Assembly (NCBI RefSeq): GCF_964204865.1
Contig: NC_135250.1
Coordinates: forward strand, 9,052,001 to 9,116,000
Direction: 5' to 3'
Length of the DNA: 64,000 nt
DNA from: Styela clava
Taxonomy: Eukaryota > Chordata > Ascidiacea > Stolidobranchia > Styelidae
Part shown: piece by piece, positions 47,501 to 60,500 of the stretch
Numbering within the stretch: the first letter of the stretch is position 1
Layout: every line of letters starts with the position of its first letter
Translations under genes and position numbers: made by a program
Notes under the pieces: generated by a model
Told to the model about the DNA's origin: nothing
The model's input: only the letters and a program-made list of their open reading frames with translations
Database searches by the model: none

Positions 47501-50500
47501 ATTTTATATTCCACTATTTTAGCCACTAGTTTTCATTCATACACTGCAGAAGTTGTGTAGTATCTAAAAAAATTCCCCAAAATTTTTTTTCTCCAATGTT
47601 TGTGGTTTGAATTTTGAACATCCAACGCTAGCCCACCCTTTTGATTTAATGGAGTTGTTTTTGACAGCTGGGCTAGTAGTCCAATCAATCGTCATCGCCA
47701 AACGGATTTCTTCAATCTTCTGTTCTCCGTCAGACTAGGTTTGTTGAAAGCGGAATTCATTGAAGCTTTTGTGAGAAATCACGACCTCGTAATATCATCT
47801 GCACGATCGAGGTAACTTGTGTCAAGTTTTTTAAATGTTGTTTTACTAATTGTTTATCTATGAATGCTATGGTATATATATATAAGATTCTGCTTTGGAG
47901 CTCGAAATATTTGACATAATTTTTTAATCATATTATATAGTCAAGTATTAGTTTCTTGCCCTAAATTAGTATTTTTAACGCAGATCCCTCATAGAAAAGC
48001 AGATTCATTTATCGAGGATGAAGGAAAATCTTGGAGACAATAAAGCAGCTTTCACAAAATTTGCTACCGATGTTGGCACCAAGTTATTTAATGCAGACAT
48101 ATCATTTCCACCAACATCGCTAGAATGCGATATACTGCGCCTCACTTCGAGGCCTCGTTTTCCGCGAGAAGTTATTCTAGTCGTGGGCGGATGGAGCGGC
48201 AACGCTCCTACATCATCTAGCGAGGCATATGATCCTGTGACTAGAACATGGTGTGATACAAATATAGCGTTTCCGACGCTCTTGAAGGTAAGCGTCGGCG
48301 AAAATCTGTGGTTTATATTGTTAGACGCAATCTTTCTTTCTGATGTGATCCATATTTTCCATCCGACTAAGGTTCCGTAACAGCTGTCGCCTCGCAGTAG
48401 GACGCATACATACGCATGACTGGGTTTTTTATATATACATGACAATTAACGGCACAAAATACCTAATGTGTATAAAGAGTAACTAGAGTATATTTTCGAT
48501 TGCAATATCTCAAATCGTTTGACGACCTTTAGTGTTAAGTAGACTACTTCTGATTGCGTGTTATTCGGGGAAATTGAGAAACCAGGCACGCCATTTTTGG
48601 GAATTGCTCCAGAAAAAATGCTTCCCAATCAGAGAGTATATTTTGTTATAATAAATACCAATGAACTACACCTTTTTGACCACGTTTATGTTTACTAATG
48701 TGCAAAATATATACCTAATACTGGCTGTTATGAAAGGTATTGCCAGAATCTTTTTCACTATACCTATTTTAGCACCACTGAAGTACATTTCACAGAAGGT
48801 AATAGTGAAAGAAACTAGAGCAGAATCTGCAAAACTCTGCTGTCATATATAATACTGGGTGACCGTACATTTGAACCCATGTACATTTGAACCCATGTCT
48901 ATATCCGCGGGTTCAATCAATATGCAGGTGCTGAAACCCATGGGTTAGGGTTAGTATGGGTTCAACTATCCGTACAACAAAAAAATTTCAATAGGTGCAA
49001 TAGTATGCAGGTGCAATTGTCATGGGTTCAAATGTACGTGGGTTCAAATGTAATGGAACCATAATACTGTACTGATTTAGTAAAAGCAATGTAATCAACT
49101 GAAAACTTAACTATTAAATTCTATAGAAACCCCGAGCATATCACGGCGTGTGTTATCTTGATGGAATGTTATATGTTGTTGGTGGATTTGATGGTCAGTT
49201 AACATACAATTCCTGTGATCGTTATAATCTCATATCAGGAAAATGGAAGAAAATGTGTGGAATGCATCACAGGTATACTTGCGCTCCATGAGCACGAAAA
49301 CGTTGATACATATGAAGAGAGAAAGGATCAATATTTGTGACCGCGCCGTACTCGATAATATGAGCCCATAATATGGGTATTGGCGATTACTACTAAACAC
49401 TGCATATACGAAAGTATACTGTACTGGGAAATACAGTGATATGAATAAAAAATTTACCTCAATTGTTTATTATTTATTAATACCCAAGCGTATGGTACAT
49501 TTGGTGTAATTATGTGCAAATTCGGTATGTTTCAACTTATTAAAATCATAATGTCACACTTGTAGGAGATGCTACGTTGGAGTTGCTGAACTTGATAAAT
49601 TGATTTACGCTGTTGGTGGATCCGAAGGTGGAGGGGAACATTTAAGATTAAAATCCGCGGAGAAATATGATCCGAATGTTAATGTCTGGACTCGTTTACC
49701 CGATATGACTGAAAGAAGGAGCGATGCAGGTAACATCTGATCAGAGAATGTAAATCACATTTTTAACAATATAAATATACTAAAGCATGTGTAGTCGGAA
49801 CTTATCAGTCTGCATAAAGTGAACAAATCTGTTGAAATCAACGATGAGAGAGTAGCATGACGGACTATATCGTGCCAGCCAACCTTCAGTCGTTAATTAT
49901 TATATATATATAGTTTGTATGAGCGCAAAAACAAGCACACGCATTGTATTGACATGCTAACACTATAGAATTAACTTTTGCTTGTGGTAATTTAATGTTA
50001 ATAAAGTAATACTTTCATTACAATGCATTTCATTGAGTTTAAACTTTGGGAACGTTTGTATTGGGGCATTTGAAATATAATTCTCCGTTTGTTTCAGGTG
50101 TATGTGGGTTATCTGGAAAGATATACGTTGCTGGAGGTTTCACTGGACACCAATGCGTATTTTCTGTTGAATATTTCGACACAGAATCTCAACAGTGGTC
50201 ACGCATTATTCCGATGCGAATTCCTCGTTCGGGGGTCACTGTTATAGCCTACAAGAATCGCGTTCTTGCTCTGGGTGGATTTGATGGAAATTCTTCCAGG
50301 TTGAATAGTGTTGAAGCTTACGATCCACAACTCAACTTATGGACGACATGGCCCGATATGTCAACTGGCAGGTACCATTATACTGATCAACAATTTTATA
50401 TATTAACTCGGATTCGATCCACTAATTTTAAACTCACTTACGTACATTGGCAGGTCCAACTTTGGTGCGTGTGTGCTCGGAGGAAAACTTACTGTTATGG

Positions 50501-50973
50501 GTGGATTCAATGGAGTTTCCACTTGTTGCAACGTAGAATACTTTGACGATGAAGGCGACTCGGATGACGTAATTGCTGGAGGAAGTGACGCTGAAGTTCC
50601 TGGTCCGAGTAATCGATTGGCTCGGCACGGCAACGATAGCCCTTCGTATGAAGGTAATGGAAGCGGCGACAACGATGAAGATAATGCGGATGGTTTGAGG
50701 CATGTTTTAAGACTACAAAACCTGAGGCCCGAAAACTTGCCTGCCAATCGTGAAATTCCGACCGGAGTTTGGCGTCGTCTGCCGGATATGAAAATCAGTC
50801 GAAGTGCACTGAGTTGCTGTGTGGTTAAGAATCTCCCACCGCCTTTTCTACGGTCAGTGGTTGCTCCTCTTGAATCCTCGGGGCATCACCCAGTGGCAGG
50901 ATCGACGCAACAATGGGATGCTTTGGATAGACTAATGGCTGTTTGCATTCAAAATACATTTCATAACAGTTGA
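44527..50973 (+). CDS. KLHL10: KLHL10, BTB-BACK-kelch adaptor for cullin-3 (740 aa, 11 exons)
   Basis: Exons: 44527-44563, 44921-45104, 45284-45392, 45475-45620, 46374-46568, 47668-47811, 47984-48287, 49127-49272, 49566-49729, 50098-50371 and 50454-50973; all phases agree. BTB is at about 30-130 (DVTLVTDDQQKFSAHRIVL, ending FAYTRS), BACK at about 140-260, and six kelch blades follow (VVGGWSGNAP, VVGGFDGQ, AVGGSEGG, VAGGFTG, ALGGFDG, VMGGFNG). Blade sequences such as MHHRRCYVGV and SRSALSCCVV match human KLHL10 (608 aa). KLHL10 brings substrates to CUL3 in male germ cells. The extra length comes from about 70 residues, acidic and polar, between residues 603 and 674 inside the last blade, and from a longer tail. 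The exon 5 donor lies inside a transposon target duplication. Exon 3 uses AGT|GTGAGA. Confidence 0.93.
46576..47293. mobile_element. hAT-like element (CAGGGGTCACCAA ends) in KLHL10 intron 5
   Basis: Left end CAGGGGTCACCAATTTTTTT; right end, inverted, CAGGGGTCACCAAACTACGG. The flanks GGTTAGAC (46568-46575) and GATTAGAT (47294-47301) match at six of eight positions. The left flank holds the last base of exon 5 and its GT donor. The interior 46990-47200 is related to 30660-30840 and 52190-52375. Confidence 0.85.
48857..49060. mobile_element. 204-bp foldback MITE in KLHL10 intron 7
   Basis: Arms carry repeated TACATTTGAACCCATG units: left GTACATTTGAACCCATGTAC, right CATGGGTTCAAATGTACGTG. ATAATACT flanks both sides exactly (48849-48856 and 49061-49068). 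The centre contains GGGTTAGGGTTAG. It has no coding capacity. Confidence 0.9.
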
Positions 50974-51882
50974 AAGTGCCATTTACTACTGGTTGCTTTA
51001 TTGCTAACGCTGTCATTTTTATGAATCTCGATTTCTTCTTTTTTCCTAACTTTTTTATTCATTCATGTTTTTGCGCCATTTCTTTGTTGTCCACTGTACT
51101 ATGAATCGTCAGTTTATTTATTTAGACATATTATGAGTTTCCGTTGCTCGTATTTTTGTTTTATACGCAATTTCATTAAACAATAATGATATAATAATAT
51201 AGAAGTATATTGAAAAAAAATGATGATTTCTGACTCAAATTTATCGATTTGATTATGCTTAATATGCGTTCCACATATATTCTTGTATTTGTCAAAATAT
51301 GTACTTTTAATTAGAGCTGTTATGTTTAAAGTTAGATCTACGTAAACTATTTATTTTTTGTTTATTTTAATAGATCTTAGGTATTTACTCGGCATTTAAT
51401 CCTATACATTTGTGATATGATTGTTTGTCATATTTATATGATATTTTTATACATATATACTTTGTACATATATAAAATATATATATATTCACATACCAAC
51501 TGGTATCAGTCTCTTTATATTTATTATTGTCTTACAATGCGAATACACTACAAAGTTATAAATTCAATATACAGCAACCTGTCGGGTAAACAAAATTTAT
51601 TTATTTCAATAACACAATTTGTACCAAAATATTAGGCGCGTACAAAATTGTTACAAACCACGCGAGATATTTTCAACATTCGTTTCAAACTTACGCTCGA
51701 TGTTATACCTAGGCGACGGTCTTTAGCATTATATCACGATTCTACTGAGTAGATAACTGAGAACACATTTCAATAAAAATTTACAATGCTGTTTTGAGCC
51801 GCTACATGTGTTGTACGTAGCAGTCCGAGGTCATCACATATAGAGAAAAATTTACTTTCAACTAATATATAATTGTCGAACA
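50974..51882. other. KLHL10 3' UTR and AT-rich flank
   Basis: No gene seen. The 3' end of KLHL10 is not pinned down; the sequence is very AT-rich with long runs of TAT near 51440-51500. The plus-strand frame at 51417-51635 is low complexity. Confidence 0.45.
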
Positions 51883-52384
51883 ATGGACCTCTCCCCGACC
51901 TTTGACCCCCGAAAAATTCTTCCTATACTTTACCATTGCAAAATTTTCGGGGTTATTTCAAGAGTGCTTTTGAGAGTTGGCGCCTGTGAAATGGGGTATG
52001 TGTTTCAAACCATCATTATGATTTATCGCATACAACAACCTGTTTTTTAAAGGTACCGTTAAAGAATTTTAGCCTAGTCTATCACAGCTATTTCTACACT
52101 AATTTTTATTACTGCAATTAAATTAAAACTCCTAGGAAGACAGGGTGACCATTGAATTATCTGATTTACATTTAAGTTTCCAAAACACAACTGAAAACTA
52201 ACGAATAGAGTTCAAAAATGCGAAAACGAGGTAATGTTTACGACCACGCTTGAAAATCTGTCTGAGTGAGAAAACTGTCTGAGAGGATGCGAAAAGGAAG
52301 CATTGTTACGTCACTTTTTACAATTTGCTGATTGGCCAATGTCACGAAGTAAACAAAGAAGTCGATGCTCGGGGAAAGGTCCAT
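51883..52384. mobile_element. Foldback element related to 30125-31260
   Basis: Left end ATGGACCTCTCCCC and right end GGGGAAAGGTCCAT are inverted. The interior closely follows 30370-30840 (AAGAGTGCTTTTGAGAGTTG, AAACCATCATTATGAT, GCGAAAACGAGGTAATG). No flanking duplication was found. The 125-bp element at 27602-27726 is a shortened relative. Confidence 0.75.
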
Positions 52385-52962
52385 GGGAATATATATACTT
52401 CGTAGAAAAGTTGAAAATTTAATATACAGCAACCAACCTACCAGTGAACAAATTAAAAATTTGTTTACTTGTCCGAGATCATTACATACAGAGAAATATT
52501 TACTTTCAGCTAATATGTTATTGTCTTATAAAGGTAATATATCTACTATAAATAAAATTTAAAAATTTAATATACAGTAACCAGGTGAACAAATCAACGT
52601 AATGTGTACTAAATAATTACGCGTTTTTATTCGCCAACCCTCTTGATATTTTAATCTTTTTCTATGACGAAATAATATAAATTTCGCTACAGCGAATTCG
52701 TTTTAAAGTCAATGAAGTGTTTCGGCGGGGATATCCGAAAAGCCTTATCTTCTGTGGGCGCAAGCATTTTGATTTGTAGACGTTTTACAGACTATTTGAT
52801 CACGTTAGTCGCGAAGGGGCGAGTGCATGCTCCATAAAGCTAGAAATTCTTAAACATTTTTAGTATTTCGATTATTTTTACGAAAATATTGTTAGAGATT
52901 AGATAAAATGTGTAAAGTCTAGTATGCTAGTGCAGCAGTGTGGGCTTTCAGTGTACTGGTGT

Positions 52963-53315
52963 AGGATAGGATAGGATAGGATTTACATATTTATCCCGGG
53001 GGAGAGGAAAGCCGATAAGACGGCTTATCCATATGGCGAACCACGGCCTCTCGTCCGGTTACCATTCCAAGTCGGGTATGGGATTAGTTTTTTACTGTAT
53101 TGTTTGTTTTCGGAAGCATGGACTTGGTGGTGGAGGAAGCCGTAACCGACCAGCGGTTACGTGAACCACCCAACGACGGCGAGGAGTCCAGCAATCCTCT
53201 CGCACATAACCACCCCTGCATGGGATTCGAACCTGCGAACCCACGCAAAGTAATTAGAGGTGCGGTGGCGAGCGTATTCCTAACGCTTAGCCCGTTGAGC
53301 CACACCGCCGCGCCC
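52963..53315 (-). mobile_element. tRNA-derived SINE, copy 6 (near-consensus)
   Basis: Nearly identical to copy 4 (31304-31643), with a longer tail of four GGATA units (AGGATAGGATAGGATAGGAT) on the plus strand. Head at the right: TGAGCCACACCGCCGCGCC. A and B boxes are intact. The opposing frames at 53084-53326 and 53100-53333 are the SINE itself. Confidence 0.93.
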
Positions 53316-54504
53316 GGTGCAAACATTGTCTGATTGTAGAAACTTCAGATGCAACTGGCGAATGTTTAGGTCACTGATATGCAAATTTTTTTTTTTTCAG
53401 AAATGTGAAATGTGACACAATACACAATTAACATATTTTTTATATTATTGTTTTGCGTGGGCACTACTGCACTAGGCACACTTAACAGATCGAGAGACAT
53501 TGTCTCATTTCTGCGTAAAAAATACAAAGAAACTCAATCTAAAAACGTCATCGAATTCATCAGGAAAAAATAATCCGATTTATCTAAGAAAAAGTTTTCT
53601 ATCGTGACCAAAAACAGCAATTTTTGTCGCCTGACGGCCACAATTAATTTAGATTAATATCGAAACAAGCATGGCGTGATATGACGCATCTGCCGTAGTG
53701 CCAGGCGCCCCTCGTTTGTGAGACACATGGAGTGTTCGTGTTTTATTGAACCAAATCACGGGACATTCTCGCGATTTGTATAGTGTACCGTACTGTATTA
53801 TTGTCACTTATGTAATCTTTTTGTATATGCAACGATACGAAGATCGATCAGGTTATAGTAGGCAATTTCCCCTATTCTCCACAGCTGGGTCATCATGTTA
53901 CGATTTCACTCTCGTAATGAGATGACGTCAGATTTAATCTTTCTATTTTCTAGGTAGCCTATAACAGTATTAGTTGTCTTGATTTTAAAGCAAGTTCGCC
54001 TTTTCTCTGATTCAAAGCCAGAATGGAAAGTCGTTCTTTTTGAACACTAAATTTTCTTGCAGTCGTTTTGATTCTCATTCCATTCATAATTCTGTATGAT
54101 TCACTTTATTTGTCGGTGAACTATGCCGTACTGCATTCTGAATTTTACCTAAAATCATATCTTTAGAACATTGAGTATAACTAATTTTGAATGTATTCGA
54201 TTTCTTCCGGGCATTCTCGGTGTTGCATCGAAATATGTAATCAAGATCTGCAGGTCATTGAAAGAAATATAAATGAAAATTCATTTCCGTCATGTAAGCA
54301 ATAATAAGGATAAGTAGAGAAAGTAGACTCAATATAATTCTTTATCTTTTTTATGCAACCCTATAGGACATAATTCAGTAATTACCTTTATTTACCAAAG
54401 ATCAGAGTTGAAAAAAATACTGAATATTGAGTGACCGATATTTTTTTATTGAAAATCATTTTTCAACAGTTCCAGAGAGTGCTTGAAGCTGGTGTGAAGA
54501 CGGT
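53316..54504. other. Intergenic upstream of KIF23
   Basis: No gene seen. A TTTTTCAACAG acceptor at 54459-54469 begins the exon that carries the KIF23 start codon, 35 nt further on, so the promoter or trans-splice site lies upstream. Confidence 0.5.
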
Positions 54505-57500
54505 ATGAGACCTCAGTAAGTGTCGAAATACATTTATAATTCATTTTATACAAATTAGCTTTCGAAGGGCTTCTTCAATTGATGACTGGACATTCGTATG
54601 CGTATCTTAACCATGTTTAAATTTTAAATTATTTGAATTAATAATTTTTTTTGTTACACAAATACCATAAATAAAAAATAAGTATAAATATTTATTATAA
54701 GAATATCATTGTATTTGATTTCAGACGAACACCAGCAAAAACTCCAAGGAGAGGAACTCCTAGATCAGGAGGTCAAATGGATCCAGTTGAGGTCGGTTTC
54801 GTTTGTTTTTGATGAAGACTTTTATAGGTGTTTGTTCTTGATATGTTTGATGGATATAGTTAGATATGGTTCCTGTTCTAGAATCCTGTTGTATTTGGCT
54901 TTCTAGCATTCTGAATGGCATCATCGCCTCATAAATTGTGATTGTGATACCAATAAAAAAGGATTTTTATTTCATTAAAAAATAGAGTTTCTCAAGTGAA
55001 TCCATCTTCACCTTGCAAAATCATTTATGGTAGTTCCTAATATTGTTAGTATCGAAACGTCTGTAGCATTTGTTGGAAGTGCCCTCTTAATTTTTTGATT
55101 ATGTAGTGCAAAATTTAGTTGCATCCTCTTTCTGGAATCGTGATTCTAAGCACTGACTTTCTTTTTTACCATAACGAGTTTGGCCCCCCAAAGAAACTAA
55201 CATTCATTATGCCCAGTTCTGCCAATTTCTAATTTGATTTAATCTTTTTTAATTGCGGTCTTTTTAATTAAGGTCTGCTGCAGAGTTCGAACACTTCCCG
55301 CTGACGCAGAAGAAAGTTGTATTGAAATTAAAGATGATAAAGCTTTACGGATGTCAGCTACTGATGGAAGAGCTGTACGTAATACTCTCATAATTTAGAG
55401 TTTTTGTTCCGAGTATTATTCCCACACACTTTCTAGTAGATAACATTTGCTATTAATTATTTCGATCCGTGTCGGAGAACGTTTTATAGAAACTGTTAAC
55501 TGAAATTTCGCCAGATAACTCAATTTTAGGTACTCCTGAAGTATGCGCACCAAGATGTCGCATAACCTGAACCCTAACCTGGTACACGACCTCTGAGTTC
55601 AGGCTGTGCGCCATCTTGGTGCGCATACTTCAGGAGGTCCCAATTTTATTTGTCTTATTCTCAACAGATTGAATGCCAATTTTCAAGGATTTTTGGTGAA
55701 AACATAGGGCAAGATGGAGTATTTAATGTTGTTGCCAAACCAATGGTTGATGGGATGCTAAAGGGGAAAAATGGTGAATATTTTATATCAATTAAAACAT
55801 GTCTCTCTCCTATTACCTTCGAAAACTGATTATTTCATTAGAGCGTTGCAAGTTCAAATCTTTTTGGAGATGCATACAAGGCTTTTAAGTATAGCATATT
55901 TAGTGGCATTTTGACTTTGATCATCAAAGTCTGAGATTTTGACTTTGACTTCGATCAACAAAATTGATGACTATAACTTCACTCCCGCTGAATACGTGCC
56001 TCCTTGTTATGTGGTTCAAACAATCCGTAGTTCGTGTATGTGAAACTATTATATTAATGGCCACTAAATTTTTTCAAGTTCATGTATACACTATGCAGTA
56101 GAGATTTTTATGTGAATATTTATTTCCGTTTCAGGCCTTTTGTTCACATATGGAGTTACCAGCTCAGGAAAGACATACACTATGACAGGGACAGTCGATA
56201 ACCCTGGCTTTTTACCAAGAAGCTTGGACATGCTCTTCAATTCATTGGAGGGAGTGCTTGCAACAAAATATGTAATTTGCATTCATTTTTATTTGAATTG
56301 CTTTCAAAACTGGATCAGAAAATTACAAAAATGATAATGTTTGTTTAGTCAAAATAAATAAATTCAATAAATAACTTTGCTTTGTAGAAAAAATATTTTA
56401 TTTGATGTGTTGTCTATTATCTTACACAAATAAATAAAGATTATGCACTGTGAAGGGGCGAACAACTGAAATATAGGCTAAGTTTGTTGAATTTGAGAAA
56501 TTTCAGATTTTGGGGAGAATTCGAAAAAGCTCTCTAGAGCTTGCCATTTGAAGCAATGAATATCTACCAATCATACTTAAAAATATACTTTGCAGCATTT
56601 TCATAAACTTGAAAACTTTATTTTTTCAGTCGTTCATCCCTGATAACATGAATGGTTTCTCCGTACAACCTGAAGCCGATGCAATGCTGGAAAAACAAGA
56701 AAGAGAAATTTTACCAAGGACAACAACACCCATGAAAACACCAAATAAGTAAGTCACAAAAAAAGTAACCCTGACTCAGTCATTTTTTTTTCTTCTTAAA
56801 ATAGAAGTGTATAATCAAATTTATTCTGTGCAATTAAATTCTCAAATGTCACTAATTATAGTAATGATGATGACTTTTTTCAATGTTTATGTATATACAT
56901 TGAAGATGCATGCTTCAGGGCAGGGGTCGGCAACCCCTGGCACGCGTGCCAATTGTGACACGCGAGAGGATTTCTCATGGCACGCCAAGTGATTTGATGC
57001 AGATCAGATATTTATTTTAGTTGTTCTACCAAAATTCTACATTTGAACAAAAATTAACAATTCGACAAATCCTTTGAAAAAACATGTAATGTTTAACTGC
57101 AACGACGGAAAGCCGAAATTGTTGCCACTTTTCGTTACTTTCGGAAAAGCGATGGATCAGAGGCCTGAATCTGTACGGGATTTCAGTGTAGATAAGCATA
57201 TGCGGTGCAGCGGTGCCAGATTTGGCTACTTTCAGAAACGCTTCACTACCTGAAACTACTCGTTCACCCACTAGCAACTTTTTATACTATTGTTGGGTTA
57301 CTTTTTGCCCTTTGATAATCGTGAAATATTGAATATTATTACATCAATTCATACCATTCCAGCAAAAAGTTGTACGAATCGCCGATTATTTTTGTCAGCG
57401 TGACGTGTTATTTTGACCGTAGACACTTTTAAGTCAGTGTTTATTCTCCCAGAATCACAAAAAGTATTTCACGTCAACGATAATAACTATTTTCTTTTTG

Positions 57501-60500
57501 TATTCGCCCAGATTTGTGAATTGGCTGAGAGTTATTACCGGTATACAATAATCGGCAGCGAGTTGCTAAAGTCCAAAAGGAGTGGAGCAGCGACACAAAT
57601 TTTTTTATTGAAAAGTGGCAATATAAAATACTGAAAATAAAACAGTAAATAATTTGTTGTACGAGGCCCGTGACAGATTAAAAAAGCTTCTTTAAGCATT
57701 GTAAATTGCAAAATTTCGTGTGCCTATTGCACACATAAGTTTGAGCGGCATTGAGAATCATAAGGCCATTAGAATAGGAACAATTACTTTAAATTGCCGT
57801 TGGGAATTTTCGTGTTAATATTATACAATTCATATTATAAGTTTGGAAACGCGACTTTTTCCCCGAGTCGTGTTGAGATATAAGATAATTAATTAAAGTA
57901 TATTCAATCAATTTTTATTGTACCAAAATAAATTTTACTCCGTGAGCTTTTATAGCAGATATTAGGATTTTTTTAACGGTTTCATCATCGAAAACAAAAT
58001 CTGGGTGGCAGCATTGCGATAGAGCGGAGTCATTTTTGCAAGTACAGCTCAGATTTGTCAAATTCGCAAAATTGGAAAAATACGGATCAAAACTAGATAT
58101 AACCGGGAAGTTTACCACACATTTTTATTTCCGCGGATTGATGTGGTATTTTAGGGTACTGATGCGTATGCGTTTATATTGTCGACGCAACTGCAGGTTA
58201 AATTGAAGACAAGTAAATTATAATATAGCAAGACATTTTAAATATGGCCGTATCGGTCATGGATTGATTACTTTGCACAACAGAAAAATCATTATATATT
58301 ATCCGTCGAAAAAGACGTGGGGATTTCGAGGCGATAAATATGTATTTTTGATTTACTGATATACTTTATATGTATTTAATTGTACTCTACGAGATTTTAC
58401 AGATCTTGAGATTTTTCTAGCGGCGATAACGAATTCGCAAGATCACAAAAAAGTATCGAAACTAAATACACTCAGGCATGTTTATCTCATATTTTATACG
58501 TCAACAGATTGAGCGGTATTTTAGACTAGTAATGTTTATATTTTGACGCAAGAAGACGCATCCGCGAGTTACGTTGGACCCAATTATATCAAGATAGAAG
58601 GGAATTTTATAGATTCTCGTAGCTGTCATGAATTGATTATTTTACGCGACTAATAAGTCGGTATACGCTAAAAAAGTCGGTTATTTTTACGAGCGTGTAA
58701 TCACGGCGACTGTTTCAGAAGGGAAAGGAAATTTCCCTTGGAAATAGGAAATATGCAAACCACATAAAAATGTTTGGCATGCGCAGGTGCTCATTATTCA
58801 TAAAATGGCACGCAGAGTTCAAAAGGTTGCCGACCCCTGCTTTAGGGCAACGGTGCACAACCTGCGGCCGTCGTGAATAAATAATGCGGCCGTCCACAAT
58901 ACTCCACATACAAAATCCTATTGACCAAAAAAAAGTCCAAAATATAGGATTTGGCGGCTATGTTGGCGTATATTGGAGCAAAACAGAGGTACTGCAAAAA
59001 AGGATGGTATATTTGCTGTTGGGGATTTTCCTTCACGGTTCAGATTGACCACGCGTTTGCCAGCATAGCAACGTAGCAAGCTAGCCTAGCAAGGCATCCG
59101 CAGCTTGAAGTACCGGGTACCTGGAGAATTAGTACCGAACCAGATTGTTAGACGCCAATCTGGAGTCTGAACAAAGGCTGATGGTATCCAGCCAGTTACC
59201 TGACTTTGCAAGTTTATCTGCCCACATGCAAGACCAAGGGAGACCAAGATTGAATTGCTACAATGCTTTGCAAACTTTATAGAATAAATTCATTAAAATA
59301 TTTGACATTTTATTATACTTTTGGGGACAAGAAAATGGGGGTCTCCCCCCTCCCGGACTTTGGTGGATTTTTTTCAAAATTGTGCAACCATTATGCAACT
59401 TGCTGCAATATATCTGCTCAAGAATAGGTCCACCGAAAAGAAAAATCCGTTTAAAATGCGATTATTATACTTCCAAGTAGTCCTACATAATTCATAATTG
59501 GGCAAACTGCACATCACATGTGTCAAATACGCGGTCATGATGTCATAAAAGCCAAAAAAAATTTGCACGCTTTGGACACGCTCATCAGTTCTCTGGAGGC
59601 CGTATTGAATAGAAATAAATGCAATGTGGCCGCCAATAGCAAAAAGGTTGTGCACCCCTGCTTTAGGGTTATGGATTATTCACAAAGTTTATATTTTATT
59701 TTTGAATATTTTAATTCATATTGGTGAAGTTAGCAGAAAGTTTGTGGCATATGCCAATTTTATACTTCATGAAATATAACATTGATTACTCTTGTCCCTT
59801 CAAAAAAGGTTTCAGTCACCCAATCCAGCTGGCTGTGAGCTGCCACTCGTATACAGTCAGTGCACCTTCCAGGCAAAATGGCAGGAACTACTTAACTCTC
59901 TCATCACTATTATTCTTTATAGTCTTAGTAGCGCTTGGTATTTTATTGGTCAACCTAACGTCACTTTTATATTTTTTTATTGTAACAAAACAATACCTTA
60001 AAATTACGCAGAGGTCAATCTCTTATGAGTGAGTGCGCGTGACCTTGTCTTTTTAAACCAAACTTTTCATGAATTTCATTCAAGCCTAATTCTTTAAAAT
60101 CTTTTTTTTCTGTTTTAGGAGCAGAAATCGTCCAGACCTTCGATACGAGATAGATTATTGCAGATCAGAACATGTGAATTCAGACATGAGATATGCTGTT
60201 TTCATTTCCTATGTTGAAATATATAATGATTATGTTTATGATTTATTGGAAGATATACAATATGATCCGTTCAGTAGACCAAAGTAAGTGATTACCTTTT
60301 GATCATTTTTTGTATACGATTTGGATTCTTTTTATATTTGATTAGTACAAATTATTGCTCAATATTTACTTAGACCTCCGCAATCCAAAAGACTCCGAGA
60401 AGACAAAAAACACAATATGTTTGTTTATGGAGTAACAGAAGTTGAAATAACAACAACAGAAGAAGCTTTCAGTGTTTTTAAAAGAGGTAAATCTATATTA

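Noticed and set aside
50403-50747. 114-aa and 89-aa minus-strand frames
   Set aside because: Antisense of KLHL10 last exon; the plus-strand frame has family similarity and correct splicing.
57026-59655. Open frames of 60-93 aa in KIF23 intron 6
   Set aside because: They lie within the two hAT-like elements and show no transposase or host motif.
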